In this document: positions 1-10,857 of the stretch, one piece after another
Layout: each line of letters begins with the position of its first letter
How positions within the stretch are numbered: the stretch's first letter is position 1
From: Neocallimastix lanati (nom. inval.)
Lineage: Eukaryota > Neocallimastigomycota > Neocallimastigomycetes > Neocallimastigales > Neocallimastigaceae
Direction: 5' to 3'
DNA: 60,000 bases
Assembly (NCBI GenBank): GCA_016946835.1
Contig: JACVTC010000044.1
Span: forward strand, 186,001-246,000
The notes under the pieces: model-generated
What the model saw: only the letters and a program-made list of their open reading frames with translations
Told to the model about the DNA's origin: nothing
Databases searched by the model: none
Program-made: the position numbers and the translations under genes

Positions 1-479
1 GAAAAACACCATTATTTAATGCATGCTATAGTGGAAAAATTGATTTAGTAAAATACTTAGTAAAACATGGAGCAGTTATAAAAAAAGAAAAAAAAGATGG
101 TGAAACACCAATATTTTATGCATGCTATAGTGGAAATAAAGAATTAGTAAAATACTTAGTAAAACATGGAGCAGATATAAATAAAGAAAAAAAAGATGGT
201 GAAACACCATTATTTAATGCATGCTATAACGGAAATAAAAATTTAGTAAAATACTTAGTAAAGCATGGAACAGTTATAAAAAAAAAAAGAAAAGATGGGA
301 AAACACCATTATATTATGCATGTAAAAGTGGAAATAAAGATTTAGTAGAATACTTAGTAAAACATGGAGCAGATATAAATAAAGAAGTAATGAAAAATGG
401 TGAAACATTATTATTTACTGCTTGGGTTCATGGAAAAAAAGATATGAAAGAATACTTATTAAAACATGGAGCACATTGA
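1..479 (+). CDS. Ankyrin-repeat protein, 3' end (5' end outside window)
   Basis: A frame open from the first bases (first full codon at base 3) runs to TGA at 477-479 and gives 158 residues. It reads as four complete ankyrin repeats plus a shortened last one. Each has TPLF or TPIF, AC, a G-N-K turn, LVKYL and HGA, spaced 33 residues apart; one repeat has an extra residue (34). The last repeat is divergent (ETLLFTAW...) and ends at HGAH. Some repeats carry HGAVIKK instead of HGADINK, a variant not seen in the neighbouring genes. Ankyrin repeats bind proteins, but no partner can be named. It heads a plus-strand array continued by the gene at 1573. The start and any N-terminal module lie outside the window. 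Confidence 0.85.
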   Translation, partial: KTPLFNACYSGKIDLVKYLVKHGAVIKKEKKDGETPIFYACYSGNKELVKYLVKHGADINKEKKDGETPLFNACYNGNKNLVKYLVKHGTVIKKKRKDGKTPLYYACKSGNKDLVEYLVKHGADINKEVMKNGETLLFTAWVHGKKDMKEYLLKHGAH

Positions 480-1572
480 GTAGTTAATTTGTTCGGAGAC
501 CGTTATTTTTATCAAATGTAATTTATAATTTATACTTAAAATATTATTAAAAATATATAGATGATATATAGATATAACAACTAAAACATAATATATTTAA
601 GGTCTATGGAAGTACTAAAAAAAAATAAAAATAATAATATTTAATAAAACACCATTCAAGGAATATGGAATAAAACCATTAAATTATACATTTATAATAT
701 AAACTTTTTATATAGTAATTGATTATAAAAATAAAAATTTGATTAATTTAGAAATGTCTAAAATAAAGAAAATAAAATATTATTTAAATTATAATCGTTT
801 TATTTTTATATTTTTATTTTTGTAAAAATATATATTGTTTGATTTCTATTTAATAAATAAATTTAAAATTATAAATAGAAAAAAAAAAAAAAAAAATAAA
901 AAATAATAAAAATAAAATTTAATAATATATATTAAAAAGTGTTATAAATATATATATATATTTTTAAATTTAAATATAAAGTTAAACATATTTTTTTTTA
1001 TAAAGAATTATTGATAAAAATTTTAAAAAGATAATATATTTTTTTCCTGATTGATATATTTTATTATTATTAAAAAAAATTTTTTTTTTCTTATTGTTAA
1101 TAATTTTAATATTTTTATTATATAATATTTAATTATAAAAATAGAGAAAAAATAAATAATATATAAATAAATAAGTAAATAAATAAATAAATAAATAAAT
1201 ATTATTATATATATAAATTTATTTAGGACATAATTTTTATTTTTTTCATTTGGACATAACTTTGAATGTCTTTTAAATTTTATTTTATTTTTTAATATTT
1301 ATAAATATTTATATTTTGTATATTTTTTATTTTATTAAATTAAATTTATAATATGTATATAAAAGTTTTTTTTTTTTTTTTAATTTTATTTTATAATATT
1401 AAAAAATATAGTTATATATTTTTATATAAATAAAAGATTAAATATTAATTATTTTTATTTATTTATATTTATATTTATAAATATTTACTGAAAAAAAAAA
1501 AAAAATAAATTTCTAAAAGAAAATAAAAATAAAAAAAAAAAAAAAAAAAATTGGATATCAATTACAAATAAT
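480..1572 (+). other. Intergenic flank: decayed repeat tail and 5' region of next gene
   Basis: No gene. At about 480-790 there is a decayed gene tail also found after the next two genes (shared words such as GGAATATGGAATAAAACCATT and AATTGATTA). After this come A/T runs and, at about 1020-1065, a TTTTTCCTGATTGATATATT block also seen near 4020. The last 350 bases hold the GGACATAA motif and long A runs just before the start codon. The flank is part of the duplicated cassette, not unique spacer. Confidence 0.6.
1215..1233 (+). promoter_or_regulatory. Conserved upstream motif of the ankyrin genes (AAATTTATTTnGGACATAA)
   Basis: AAATTTATTTAGGACATAA lies about 340 bases before the start codon at 1573. 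In gene orientation, near-identical copies precede minus-strand genes at about 20832, 23183, 32562, 42279, 47198 and 50757, where the sense reads AAATTT(A)TTTTGGACATAAC next to a long T run. It could be a promoter element or simply part of the copied flank; the sequence alone cannot tell which. Confidence 0.35.
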
Positions 1573-3399
1573 ATGAATAATCATGAAAATAAGAGAGATG
1601 TAAAATCTAAAGAATATAATGATAATGGACATATGTCCAAAAGAATAAAAACAATAGTAAATATTCAAGAAAATGATAAATATATAAGTTCTTCTGAAAT
1701 AAAAAAACTAATAAGGAATTCTAATTTAGATGAATTACAAAATATATTTGATATTTCAAAATTTTATGATAATGAATTTATTAAATGGTTACTTTTTCTT
1801 TATAAAAATAAAACTTTTATTTCTACTATTGATTTAAATAAAGTAATTTCTAAAGATGAATATAAAATTGAAATAAAATATTTTTATTATACTGAAGAGG
1901 ATAAAATTTATTATTTTGAATGTTATCGTATTAAAAATAGTAATAAAAATTTATTAAAATATTTAATAGAACATGAAGTAAATATAGATGAAGTAATTTA
2001 TAAACCTTATGAAATACCTTTAATATATGAATGTGAAAGTGGAAATAGAGATTTAGTTGAATATTTATTAGAACATGGAGCAGATATCAATAAAAAAAAT
2101 ATATGTGGTATAACATCAATATTTAAGGCCTGTGAAAGTGGAAATAAAGATTTAGTTGAATATTTAGTAGAACATGGAGCAGAAATAAATAAGGAAAATA
2201 AATTTGGTGATACACCATTATTTATGGCAATTAAAAGTGGAAATAAAAATTTAGTTGAATATTTAGTAGAACATGGAATTGATATAAATAAAGAAAATAA
2301 TAAAGGTGAAACACCATTATTTAATGCAATTAAAAGTGGAAATAAAGATTTAGTAGAATACTTATTAGAATATGGAGCAGATATAAATAAAGAAAATAAA
2401 TATGGAAAAACATCATTATTAGAGGCAATTAGAAATGGGAATAAATATATAGTGGAATGTTTATTAGTACATGGAGAAGATATAAATAAAGAATTTAAAT
2501 ATGGTAGAACACCATTAATAAACGCAATTATAAGTGGAAATAAAGATTTAATAGAATACTTAGTAGAATATGGAGCAGATATAAATAAAGAATCTACAAA
2601 TGGTAATTTACCAATTTTAAGAGCATGTGAGAGTGAAAATAAGGAATTAATAGAATATTTATTAAAACATGGAGCAGATATAAATAAAGAAAATAAGTAT
2701 GGAAAAACATCATTATTTGAGGCAATTGGAAGTGGGAATAAAGATTTACTGGAATATTTAGTAGAAAAGGGAGCAGATATAAATAAAGAATTTAAATATG
2801 GTAGAACACCATTATTTGAGGCAATTAGAAGTGGGAATAAAGATTTAGTGGAATATTTAGTAGAAAAGGGAGCAGATATAAATAAAGAAAATAAATATGG
2901 TGAAACACCATTATTGTGGGCAATTGGAAGTGGGAATAAAGATTTAGTGGAATATTTAGTAGAAAAGGGAGCAGATATAAATAAAGAAAATAAATATGGT
3001 GAAACACCATTATTGTGGGCAATTGGAAGTGGGAATAAAGATTTTATGGAATATTTAATAAAACATGGAGCAGATATAAATAAAGAAAATAAAGATGGTA
3101 AAACACCATTATTTAATGCATGTTATAATGTAAAAAAAGATTTAGTAGAATATTTAGTAGAACATGGAGCAGATATAAATAAAGAAAATAAAGATGGTAA
3201 AACACCATTATTTAATGCATGTTATAATGTAAAAAAAGATTTAGTAGAATATTTAGTAGAACATGGAGCAGATATAAATAAAGAAAATAAAGATGGTGAA
3301 ACACCATTATTTTATGCATATCAAAGTGGAAATAAAGATTTAGTAGAACACTTAGTAAAACATGGAGCAGATATAAATAAAGAATTAAAAAAAAAATAG
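1573..3399 (+). CDS. Ankyrin-repeat protein, 608 aa, intact
   Basis: This looks like an intracellular protein-binding scaffold made of ankyrin repeats, with no catalytic domain. Residues 1-146 form the family's N-terminal module: a basic leader (NKRDVKSKEYNDNGH then SKRIKT, possibly a bipartite nuclear signal), a helix-like stretch around SSEIKKLIRNSNLDEL, then ISKFYDNEF and KNKTFIS. From about residue 147, 14 ankyrin repeats follow, carrying TPLF, GNKDLVEYL and HGADINKEN at 33-residue spacing. Two adjacent 99-bp units with the rare ACYNVKKDL variant are identical, a recent duplication. The start is chosen because ACAAATAATATGAATAA matches the start context of all paralogs. The frame stops at an A10 run followed by TAG, and repeat-like sequence continues out of frame beyond it, so the C-terminus may be shortened. 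No signal peptide or membrane segment is seen. Confidence 0.9.
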   Translation: MNNHENKRDVKSKEYNDNGHMSKRIKTIVNIQENDKYISSSEIKKLIRNSNLDELQNIFDISKFYDNEFIKWLLFLYKNKTFISTIDLNKVISKDEYKIEIKYFYYTEEDKIYYFECYRIKNSNKNLLKYLIEHEVNIDEVIYKPYEIPLIYECESGNRDLVEYLLEHGADINKKNICGITSIFKACESGNKDLVEYLVEHGAEINKENKFGDTPLFMAIKSGNKNLVEYLVEHGIDINKENNKGETPLFNAIKSGNKDLVEYLLEYGADINKENKYGKTSLLEAIRNGNKYIVECLLVHGEDINKEFKYGRTPLINAIISGNKDLIEYLVEYGADINKESTNGNLPILRACESENKELIEYLLKHGADINKENKYGKTSLFEAIGSGNKDLLEYLVEKGADINKEFKYGRTPLFEAIRSGNKDLVEYLVEKGADINKENKYGETPLLWAIGSGNKDLVEYLVEKGADINKENKYGETPLLWAIGSGNKDFMEYLIKHGADINKENKDGKTPLFNACYNVKKDLVEYLVEHGADINKENKDGKTPLFNACYNVKKDLVEYLVEHGADINKENKDGETPLFYAYQSGNKDLVEHLVKHGADINKELKKK

Positions 3400-4536
3400 T
3401 GAAAAATTAAAATTTGCTGTTTTATTTTTAAAATCAAAAATTTCGAAGAATGCTTATTAAATCATGGAGTAATTAAAAATAAAAAAAAATTAATTCGGTA
3501 GGAGGTCATTTTTTATATCAAATATAATTTTGAAATTGATACTTAAGATATTATTAAAAATATATGGATGAAATATAAATATAACAGCTAGAACACTATA
3601 TATTTAAAGTATAATATTTAATAAAATACAATTCAAGGAATATGGAATAAAACCATTAAATTATATATTATAATAAAAACATTTTATATAATAATTGATT
3701 ATTAAAATAAAAATCTAATTAATTTAGTAAATGTGTAAACTAAAAAATCAAATATTATTTAAATTATAATCGTTTTATTTTTATATTTTTATTTTTGTAA
3801 AAATATATATTGTTTGATTTCTATTTAATAAATAAATTTAAAATTATAAATAGAAAAAAAAATAAAAAATAATAAAAATAAAAATTAATAATATATATTA
3901 AAAAAGTGTTATAAATATATATATATTTATATATTTTTAAATTTAAATATAAAGTTAAACATATTTTTTTTTTTTTTTAAAGAATTATTGATAAAAATTT
4001 TAAAAAGATAATATATTTTTTCCCTGATTGATATATTTTATTAATATTAAAAAAAGTTTTTTTTTCTTATTGTTAATAATTTTAATATTTTTATTATATA
4101 ATATTTAATTATAAAAATGGAAATAGAAAAATTTATAAACTATAAATAAATATAAAGATACTTATAAATTTATCTCAGATAAATTTTTTTTTTTTTTTAA
4201 AAAAAAAAAAAGATTAAATATCTCTTTTAAAATTTATTTTTATTATATATATTTCAATTATCTTATATATAAATATAAATATTTATATTTTGTATTACAT
4301 GGTTTATTTTAATTATATTAATATGCAATATAAAATTTTTATTTTTTATTTTTTATTTTTTAATGTCTTATAAAATTAAAAAATACAATTATATATTTAT
4401 TAAATAAATGATACCTTTTATATTAATTATTTATTTTAAATTATATTTACAGAAAATTAAAAAATTAATTTTCGAATAGAAAATAACACAAAAATAAAAA
4501 AAAAAAAAAAAAAATTGGATATCAATTACAAATAAT
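3400..4536 (+). other. Intergenic flank, copy of the 480-1572 flank
   Basis: It begins with an out-of-frame terminal repeat remnant (GAATGCTTATTAAATCATGG, reading ECLLKHG) and the GGAATATGGAATAAAACCATT tail. An A/T-rich flank follows, very like 480-1572 and including the CCTGATTGATATATT block at 4023. The GGACATAA motif is decayed here. An A run precedes the next start codon. No gene is seen. Confidence 0.6.
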
Positions 4537-5768
4537 ATGAATAATCATGAAAATAAGAGAGATGTAAAATCTAAAGAATATAATGATAAAGGACATAAAG
4601 GACATACATCTAAAAGGTTAAAAACTGAAACAAATAATCAAGAAAATGGTAAATATATAACTTCTTCTGAAATAAAAAAAACTAATAAGGAATTCTAATT
4701 TAGATGAATTAGAAAATATATTTTATATTTCAAAATTTTATGATAATGAATTAACTAAATGACTACTTCTGCTCTATAAAAATAAAACTTTTATTTCTAT
4801 TATGGATTTAAATAATGAAAGTTATAAAAATGAGTATAAAATTGAAATAAATTGTCCTAGTTTTCATGAAGAGGATAAATTTTATAATAAAAGAGGTTTT
4901 AGAATTGAAAGTAGTAATAAAATTTTATTAAAATATTTAGTAGAACATGGAGCAGATATAAATAAGGAAAATATATTTGGAGAAATACCTTTATTTAAAG
5001 CTTGTAAAAGTGGAAATAAAGATATAGTAGAATATTTAGTTGAACAAGTAGAACAAAGAGCAAATATAAATAAAGAAAATGAAATCGGTGAAACACCATT
5101 ATTTAGAACATGGCAATAGTTGGAAATAAAGATTTAGTAAAATATTTAGTTGAATATGAAGCAGACATAAGGAAAGAAAGTAAATATGGAGAAACACAAC
5201 TATTTGATGCATGTAAAAGTGGAAAAAAAGATTTAGTTGAATATTTAGTAGAACATGGTTTAGATATTAATAAAGAAAATAAATATGGTGAAACACTATT
5301 ATTAAAGGCAATAGGAAGTGGGAATAAAGATTTAGTGAAATATTTAGTAGAACATGGAGTAAATATAAATAAAAAAAGTAAATATGATGAAACACCATTA
5401 TTTAATGCATGTGAAAGAGGAAAAAAAGATTTAGTTGAATATTTAGTAGAACATGGAGCAGATATAAAGAAAATAAAGATGGTGAAACACCATTATTTAA
5501 TGCATGCTATAGTAGAAATAAAGATTTAGTAGAATACTTAGTAAAACATGGAGCAGATATAAAGAAAGAAGATACCTTTGGTATAACACCATTATTTGGT
5601 GCATGTCAAAGTGGAAATAAAGATTTTGTAGAATATTTGATAGAATATGGATTAGATATAAATCATGAAAATAAAGATGGAACATCACCATTATTTAATG
5701 CATGCTATAGTGGAAATAAAGATTTAGTAGAATACTTAGTAAAACATGGAGCAGATATAAATAAATAA
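4537..5768 (+). pseudogene. Ankyrin-repeat gene with at least four disabling lesions
   Basis: The ATG at 4537 sits in the family context (ATCAATTACAAATAATATG) and the leader NNHENKRDVKSKEYND matches the 608-aa gene. Lesions are: an extra A in the A run near 4672-4681 (the upstream paralog has seven A, this copy eight), shifting into TAA; TGA at 4760-4762 where the paralog has TGG (Trp); extra bases near 5110, where the repeat frame restarts; and a 4-base loss near 5470 in the HGADINKEN codons. Between lesions the repeats are well preserved (open stretches 4802-5119 and 5110-5529). The repeat frame finally stops at TAA 5766-5768. The sites are not GT-AG introns. Homopolymer sequencing errors could explain the indels but not the TGA. 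Confidence 0.8.
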
Positions 5769-6583
5769 GTAATAAAAAAAATGGTGAAAAATTAAAACTT
5801 GCTGTTTTTATTTTTAAAATCAAAAATTTAGAAGAATGCTTATTAAAACATGGAGTAATTAAAAATAAAAAAGATTAATTTGGTCGGATGCCATTTTTTA
5901 TATCAAATGCAATTTTTTGAAATATATACTTAAAGATATTATTAAAAATTTATGGATGATATATAAATATAACAGCTATAACACCATTTAAGATCTGTGA
6001 AAGTACTAAAAAAATAAAAATAATAAAAATTAATAAAACATGATGTAAAGAATATGGAATAAAACCATTAAATTATGCACTTATAATACAACATTTTATA
6101 CTGTTATAATTGATTAATATAATAAAAATTTAATTAATTTTGAAATGTGTAAAATTAAAAAATAAAATATTATTTAAATTATAATTTTTTTTTTTTATAC
6201 TCTTATTTTTATAAAAATATATAATTAATAATTTTTATTAAAAAAATAAATTTTAAAATTAAAAAAAAAAAAAAAAAAATAAAATAAAAATAAAAATAAA
6301 TAATAATTAAATAAAAAAAAAAAATTAAAAAATTGATTAAATATTTACTTATATATTTTATTTTATTTTATTTTTTATTTAAATAGAGTTGACTTTAATA
6401 ATGATAATTATTTTTAAAAAGTTAAAAATGTAATTTTTAAAAAGGTAGAATATTTTTTCATTAATAATTAATTTACTTCAGATATTAATTTTTATAGTAA
6501 ATTGAATTATCCCTTTCGAATTTTATTTTTACTTTTATTTTTTTTTTTTTTTATACTAATTATCTTATATAGAAATAAATACT
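5769..6583 (+). other. Intergenic flank with decayed gene tail
   Basis: Bases 5785-5876 still read as a terminal repeat in another frame (GEKLKLAVFIF...LEECLLKHG then VIKNKKD and TAA). This suggests the true C-terminal cap of the plus-strand genes was lost by frameshift. The ATTAATAAAACATG...GGAATAAAACCATT tail and an AGAGTTGACTTTAATAATG block (about 6386) follow; the latter also occurs reversed in the minus-strand flanks. No gene is seen. Confidence 0.55.
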
Positions 6584-6784
6584 AAATATGGAGCAGACAT
6601 AAATAAAGAAAATGAAGATGGTGAAACACCATTACTTAAGGCATTTAGAAATAGAAATAAAGATTTAGTTGAATACTTAATAGAACATGGAGGAGATATA
6701 ATTAAAGAAAGTAAAAAAAAAAAAAAAGATGAAATACCATTATTAAAAGCAATTGGAAGTGAAAATAATAAAAACTTTTTATGA
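6584..6784 (+). pseudogene. Ankyrin-repeat gene stub (about two repeats)
   Basis: An open frame reads two ankyrin repeats: YGADINKEN, GETPLLKAF, NKDLVEYLIEHGGDI, then a K-rich loop from an A15 run and DEIPLLKAIGSENN, ending in TGA 6782-6784. There is no N-terminal module or family start codon. It directly follows a family-type upstream flank, so it looks like a gene reduced to its ends by internal deletion. Confidence 0.7.
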
Positions 6785-6960
6785 AGTAATTGATTAATAT
6801 AGTCAATGACCATTAATAAAAAAATATAGCATTATTTAAATTATAACTTTTTTTTTTTTATTTTTATATTTTTATTTTTTTAAAAATATATTTAATTAAT
6901 TTATACTTAATAAATAGATTGTAAAATTATAAAAAACAAGATTAAAATAAATAATAAATT

Positions 6961-6994
<34 letters not shown>

Positions 6995-7722
6995 ACGAAA
7001 TGGAATAAACCCTATAAATAAACTATTATAGAGAATGGAGTGTAACTCCATCGAACAAATGTAGTGATATGAATTGGTTTATGAAATATAATGTACATAA
7101 ATAACTATGTTCTAATTCATGAAATATTCAATAAATGAACATAAGTAGAGATATGAATAGATATGAATAGATATGAAATGAATACTAATTATTGTTATAA
7201 TAGCTATGTTGTAAATGGAATTTAATGAAATGAATGAATGTAGTGAGTTGCATGAAACCAAGGAATTGGAATAAATGCAATTGAAGAATAAATAATTCTT
7301 TTTTTTTTTTTTTTTAGAGTTTAAATATCTAATTAATTAATAAATAAATTAAAAAAAAAAAAATAAAATATATAAACTATTTAATAATATAGAAAATTAA
7401 TTTAATTAATTGAAATAATAGTAAAATAGATAATAATAATATCTTTTTAACATTTGAATAAATAAATAAATAAATAAAAAAAGAAAAAATATTTTTGAAA
7501 AAGTTAATGAATTAATTAATAATGAAAATAAATACAAACAAATTTTAGTTCATGGATTTGATAATAAAAATAATTTATCTCTACATATTAATATTCTATT
7601 TCTATATTTAAATGAATCTTAACCCTTACATAATAATAATATTTGGATTAACCTTCATTTTTTAAAAAAATATATATATATATAAAAAAATTAAATTAAT
7701 ACTATTTAAAAGACTATTTAAA

Positions 7723-7773
<51 letters not shown>

Positions 7774-7899
7774 TAAAATATATTTATATAATAAATTATT
7801 ATAGAAAACTCATTTTCTTTTTTAAAATTAAAATTTTTTTATTTATTTATCTATTTATTTATAATCATATATTTTATAAAATAATTATATAAACATTGA
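6785..7899. other. Intergenic region with a short higher-complexity island
   Basis: A/T-rich spacer between the plus-strand array and the minus-strand protease gene. Bases 7014-7300 are clearly less A/T-rich (described separately). Around 7488-7620 a frame of about 40 codons (NIFEKVNELINNENKYK...) is open on the plus strand and ends in TAA; it looks like a gene fragment but is unrecognised. A run of more than 40 A lies at 7727-7769. Confidence 0.45.
7014..7300. other. Unrecognised non-coding island of higher complexity
   Basis: It is bounded by an A run ending near 6991 and a T run near 7297. It contains a short hairpin (ATGGAG tgtaa CTCCAT, about 7035-7051) and a triple GAATAGATAT direct repeat near 7150-7178. 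All frames are interrupted. The mix of G and C differs from the surrounding A/T spacer, which suggests the remains of an inserted element or an RNA gene. No family is recognised. Confidence 0.35.
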
Positions 7900-10359
7900 T
7901 CATATATATTTTTTTGGATCTCTTTTTTTTTTTTTTTCTTTTTTATATGATAAATATTTCAATTCGGTTAATTTTAACCATGTAATTAAAATAGACTCTC
8001 TTTCATTGATTTTAGAAGAAATATTTCTTTTTAATATTTCACTATTTGAAATTATTGGAGACCAATTTAATATTCTTAAAAAATCAAAATTATATTTTAT
8101 AAATTCATTTTCTTCAGATAATATTGTAACATACCATGAATAGTTTGTTCTATAAAATAATAATGAATTTCCAAATTTATTACATTGAAATAGTGATTTC
8201 TCTAAGATTTTTTTTTCATATTTCGATGTTTCACTTTTATCCATTTTATCTTTTCCTTCGAAAGGTACTATTCCATATTCTTCCAATTCTTTTATCTCCA
8301 TTTCCGTTAATTTCCTTGGGGATTTTCGAGCTATTTTAATTTCATAGAAACTTTCATTGTTATACAACATTCTTATAGCATATATAACTTCACTGATTTT
8401 AACGGCAACATTCACATTATCTTTACTATCAATATCATATTGATCAGTAATTATACTTGACTTATGAATACCAACAACATAATTATTTTTATTCAAAAGA
8501 GGAGATCCAGAAGATCCCTCATTTGTAGATACCTCATGATAATAATCAAAACTTCGACGTTTTCTTATATTTCCTCTAGCAAATGACAATTTTTTTTGAG
8601 GATATTGAATAATTAGAATAGAATCACTAGTATTAGCATCTTTGATATTTCCATTTTCATTATTGGGTTTAAGAAAGTGAGGATTAATTTTTTTTATATT
8701 TTCTTCATTTAATTCTATGAAGGTAATATCAATTAATTCTGATGTAAAAATAAAATCATTCCCATTTATTTCTATGGTATGTTTACTACCATTTGATATG
8801 GAAATATTAAATGATTTACCTTCTTTAAGATAATTTTCGTTCAAAACATGATTATTTGTCATTAAGCCACGTATTGGTTTTTTTTTTGATGGAATTGGAA
8901 TTTCAATAAAAAATCCACTACCACTACCTTCATCATTTTCAATTAAACATATCGGCTTTATTGGAATTAATTTTGAAGGTTTTCTCGACTTTATTGGAAT
9001 TAATTTTGAAGGTTTTCTCGACTTTATTGGAATTAATTTTGAAGATTTTCTAAATATTTCATCTGTTTCATTAAATAAAAAAAAAGAATTATCAATATCA
9101 TTACTCATTACTTCATTAAAAAATATATATATATTGCATGTTAAATTTTATTTAAAATAAAATATGAAAAAAAAAAAAAAAAACAAAAAAAAACAAAAAA
9201 AAAAAAAAAAAAAAAACTTACCATTAATAGTAATACTTTTATTATTTGGTTTTTCAGAATAAGAGTGTAAATTTTCTTTTTTCACTAATGACTTAACAAT
9301 TCCGATACTATTTAAATAGCATGAAACATGGTATGGTGAATTTTGATTAACTGATATATCAACAATAGCTTTATGCTTTAAGAGACAATCCACTAAATCC
9401 TTATTTTTGAAATAGCACGCAATTAATAATGGACTCATACCGTAATCTGATTTCATGTTGATATCAATTTTTTCATTACGTAATAAACATTCTGCTAATT
9501 CTATATTGCCATTTTTACAAGCAATAATTAAAGGGGTATCCCCATATTTATTTTTTATATTTATATCTTCTCCTTTTTCAATTAATTCTTTTACTTTTTC
9601 AATATTACCCTTTTTACATTCAAATGTTAGTAAAGTTTCATTATCATCTTTTTTAATCTCTTGTTCGATTTTATTTTCATCTTGAATTTCGTTTTTTCTA
9701 TTTTCTTTAATTTCTTCTTTACTTATTTTATTTAATTTCTTTCTTTCTTTTGGTGTATTTTCTTTCTCTTGATCTAATGTGTTAAATTTTTCCTTAAAGA
9801 AACTATTTTTACTATAAATTATTTCAAAATTATTTTTATATATATACATTAAATTCAAAATTTCAGGTTTAATTTCTGAAATTTTCTTTAATTTTATATG
9901 CTTATTATATTTTAAAACTTCTTTTAAATTTTCACGTTTCTTATTTTTTGAAATTATTTCTTCAATAACATCTTCATTAATTTCTATTTTTTTTTCCTTT
10001 AATATAAATATATTATATTCCAATAAAAATTTAAACATTTCGAAATTATTATATAGTAAGCCCAAGATTATTGGAGTATACTTTTTTTCATTTAGTTCAA
10101 TTTTTATTTTATTTTTAGTTGCATAAAAAATTAATAATTGAACTATTTTTAAATTATTTTTATTAATTGCCACTAAAAGTGGGCAACATTTTTTTTTATT
10201 TCCTTTATTTATATCTAATGTAATATCTTCTTTATTTGCTTTATATAAAGTATTCTCTAATTTTTTTATATCATTTTTTAAAACTGAATTAATAAGTTCA
10301 TTTTCTAAACGTTTTTTAAGTGTTTTTTCTGAACTTTTTTTATATTTAATATAAACCAT
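7900..10359 (-). CDS. Ankyrin-repeat / trypsin-like serine protease, 782 aa, two exons
   Basis: Exon 1 (9222-10359) and exon 2 (7900-9110) join in frame across a GTAAGT...AG intron (9111-9221): 379 codons, one split Val codon, then 402 codons. Residues 55-120 hold divergent ankyrin-like repeats, 190-240 a charged linker rich in K and E, and 240-365 about four ankyrin repeats (GDTPLIIACKNGNIELAECL). From about 435 there is a trypsin-like (S1/Trypsin_2-type) domain. Its likely catalytic His467 is in TNNHVL, Asp507 in ELIDITFIEL and Ser580 in GSSGSP. The last 110 residues are an unrecognised, strongly basic tail (EKKKKRDPKK). Exon 2 starts with three copies of SKLIPIKSRKP. No signal peptide is seen, so it may be a cytosolic or nuclear protease with ankyrin repeats as substrate or sensor module. 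If unspliced, exon 1 would end in a meaningless poly-Phe run and exon 2 would be a separate 402-aa protease. Confidence 0.78.
9111..9221 (-). other. Predicted spliceosomal intron, 111 bp
   Basis: On the minus strand the donor is AATG|GTAAGTTTTT (first intron base 9221), followed by a pyrimidine run with two G interruptions. A branch-like ATTTAACATG lies about 40 bases before the acceptor GAAG|TAATG (last intron base 9111). Splicing joins exon 1 phase 1 to exon 2 in frame. The consensus donor, the T-rich body and the retained frame together make this convincing. Confidence 0.8.
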
Positions 10360-10370
10360 TTTTCTAACAG

Positions 10371-10417
<47 letters not shown>

Positions 10418-10857
10418 AAAAAAATTATTTTATTAAATTCATAAAATATTTTAAAATGATTTAACTTTTCTAATTTTTTTTTTATTATTTATTAATATTT
10501 TTTTATTTATTTTAAAATCTAAAACTAATAATATTCTATTAAATATTTATTTTTCAATTGAATAAATCTTAAATAAATTTATTTTTCTTTTACATAGCTA
10601 ACTAAAAGAAAATATATAATATTTTTATTTATTTCTATAATAATATTAAATAAAAAATAAAAAATTAATATAAAAAAAATAAAGAATAAAAAATTTATAA
10701 ATTTCTTTTTTTTTTATTATATAAAATTTTATAAATTTTAATTCCAATTTTTTTTTTTTTTATTTCTTTTTTTTTTTTTTTTTTTTTTTTTGGAACTAAA
10801 ATTACTTGATTGAGAGTGATTTAATAAATCATTCCTACCAATGATATCTGTATCTCT

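Noticed and set aside
4672-5480. Introns as the explanation for the frame breaks in the 4537-5768 gene
   Set aside because: The breaks are one- to four-base changes in A runs and repeat codons, plus one TGG-to-TGA change. No GT...AG segment of intron length would restore the frame.
9148-9221. Poly-Phe C-terminus of the ankyrin frame upstream of the protease
   Set aside because: It is the T-rich interior of the predicted intron read through past a GTAAGT donor.
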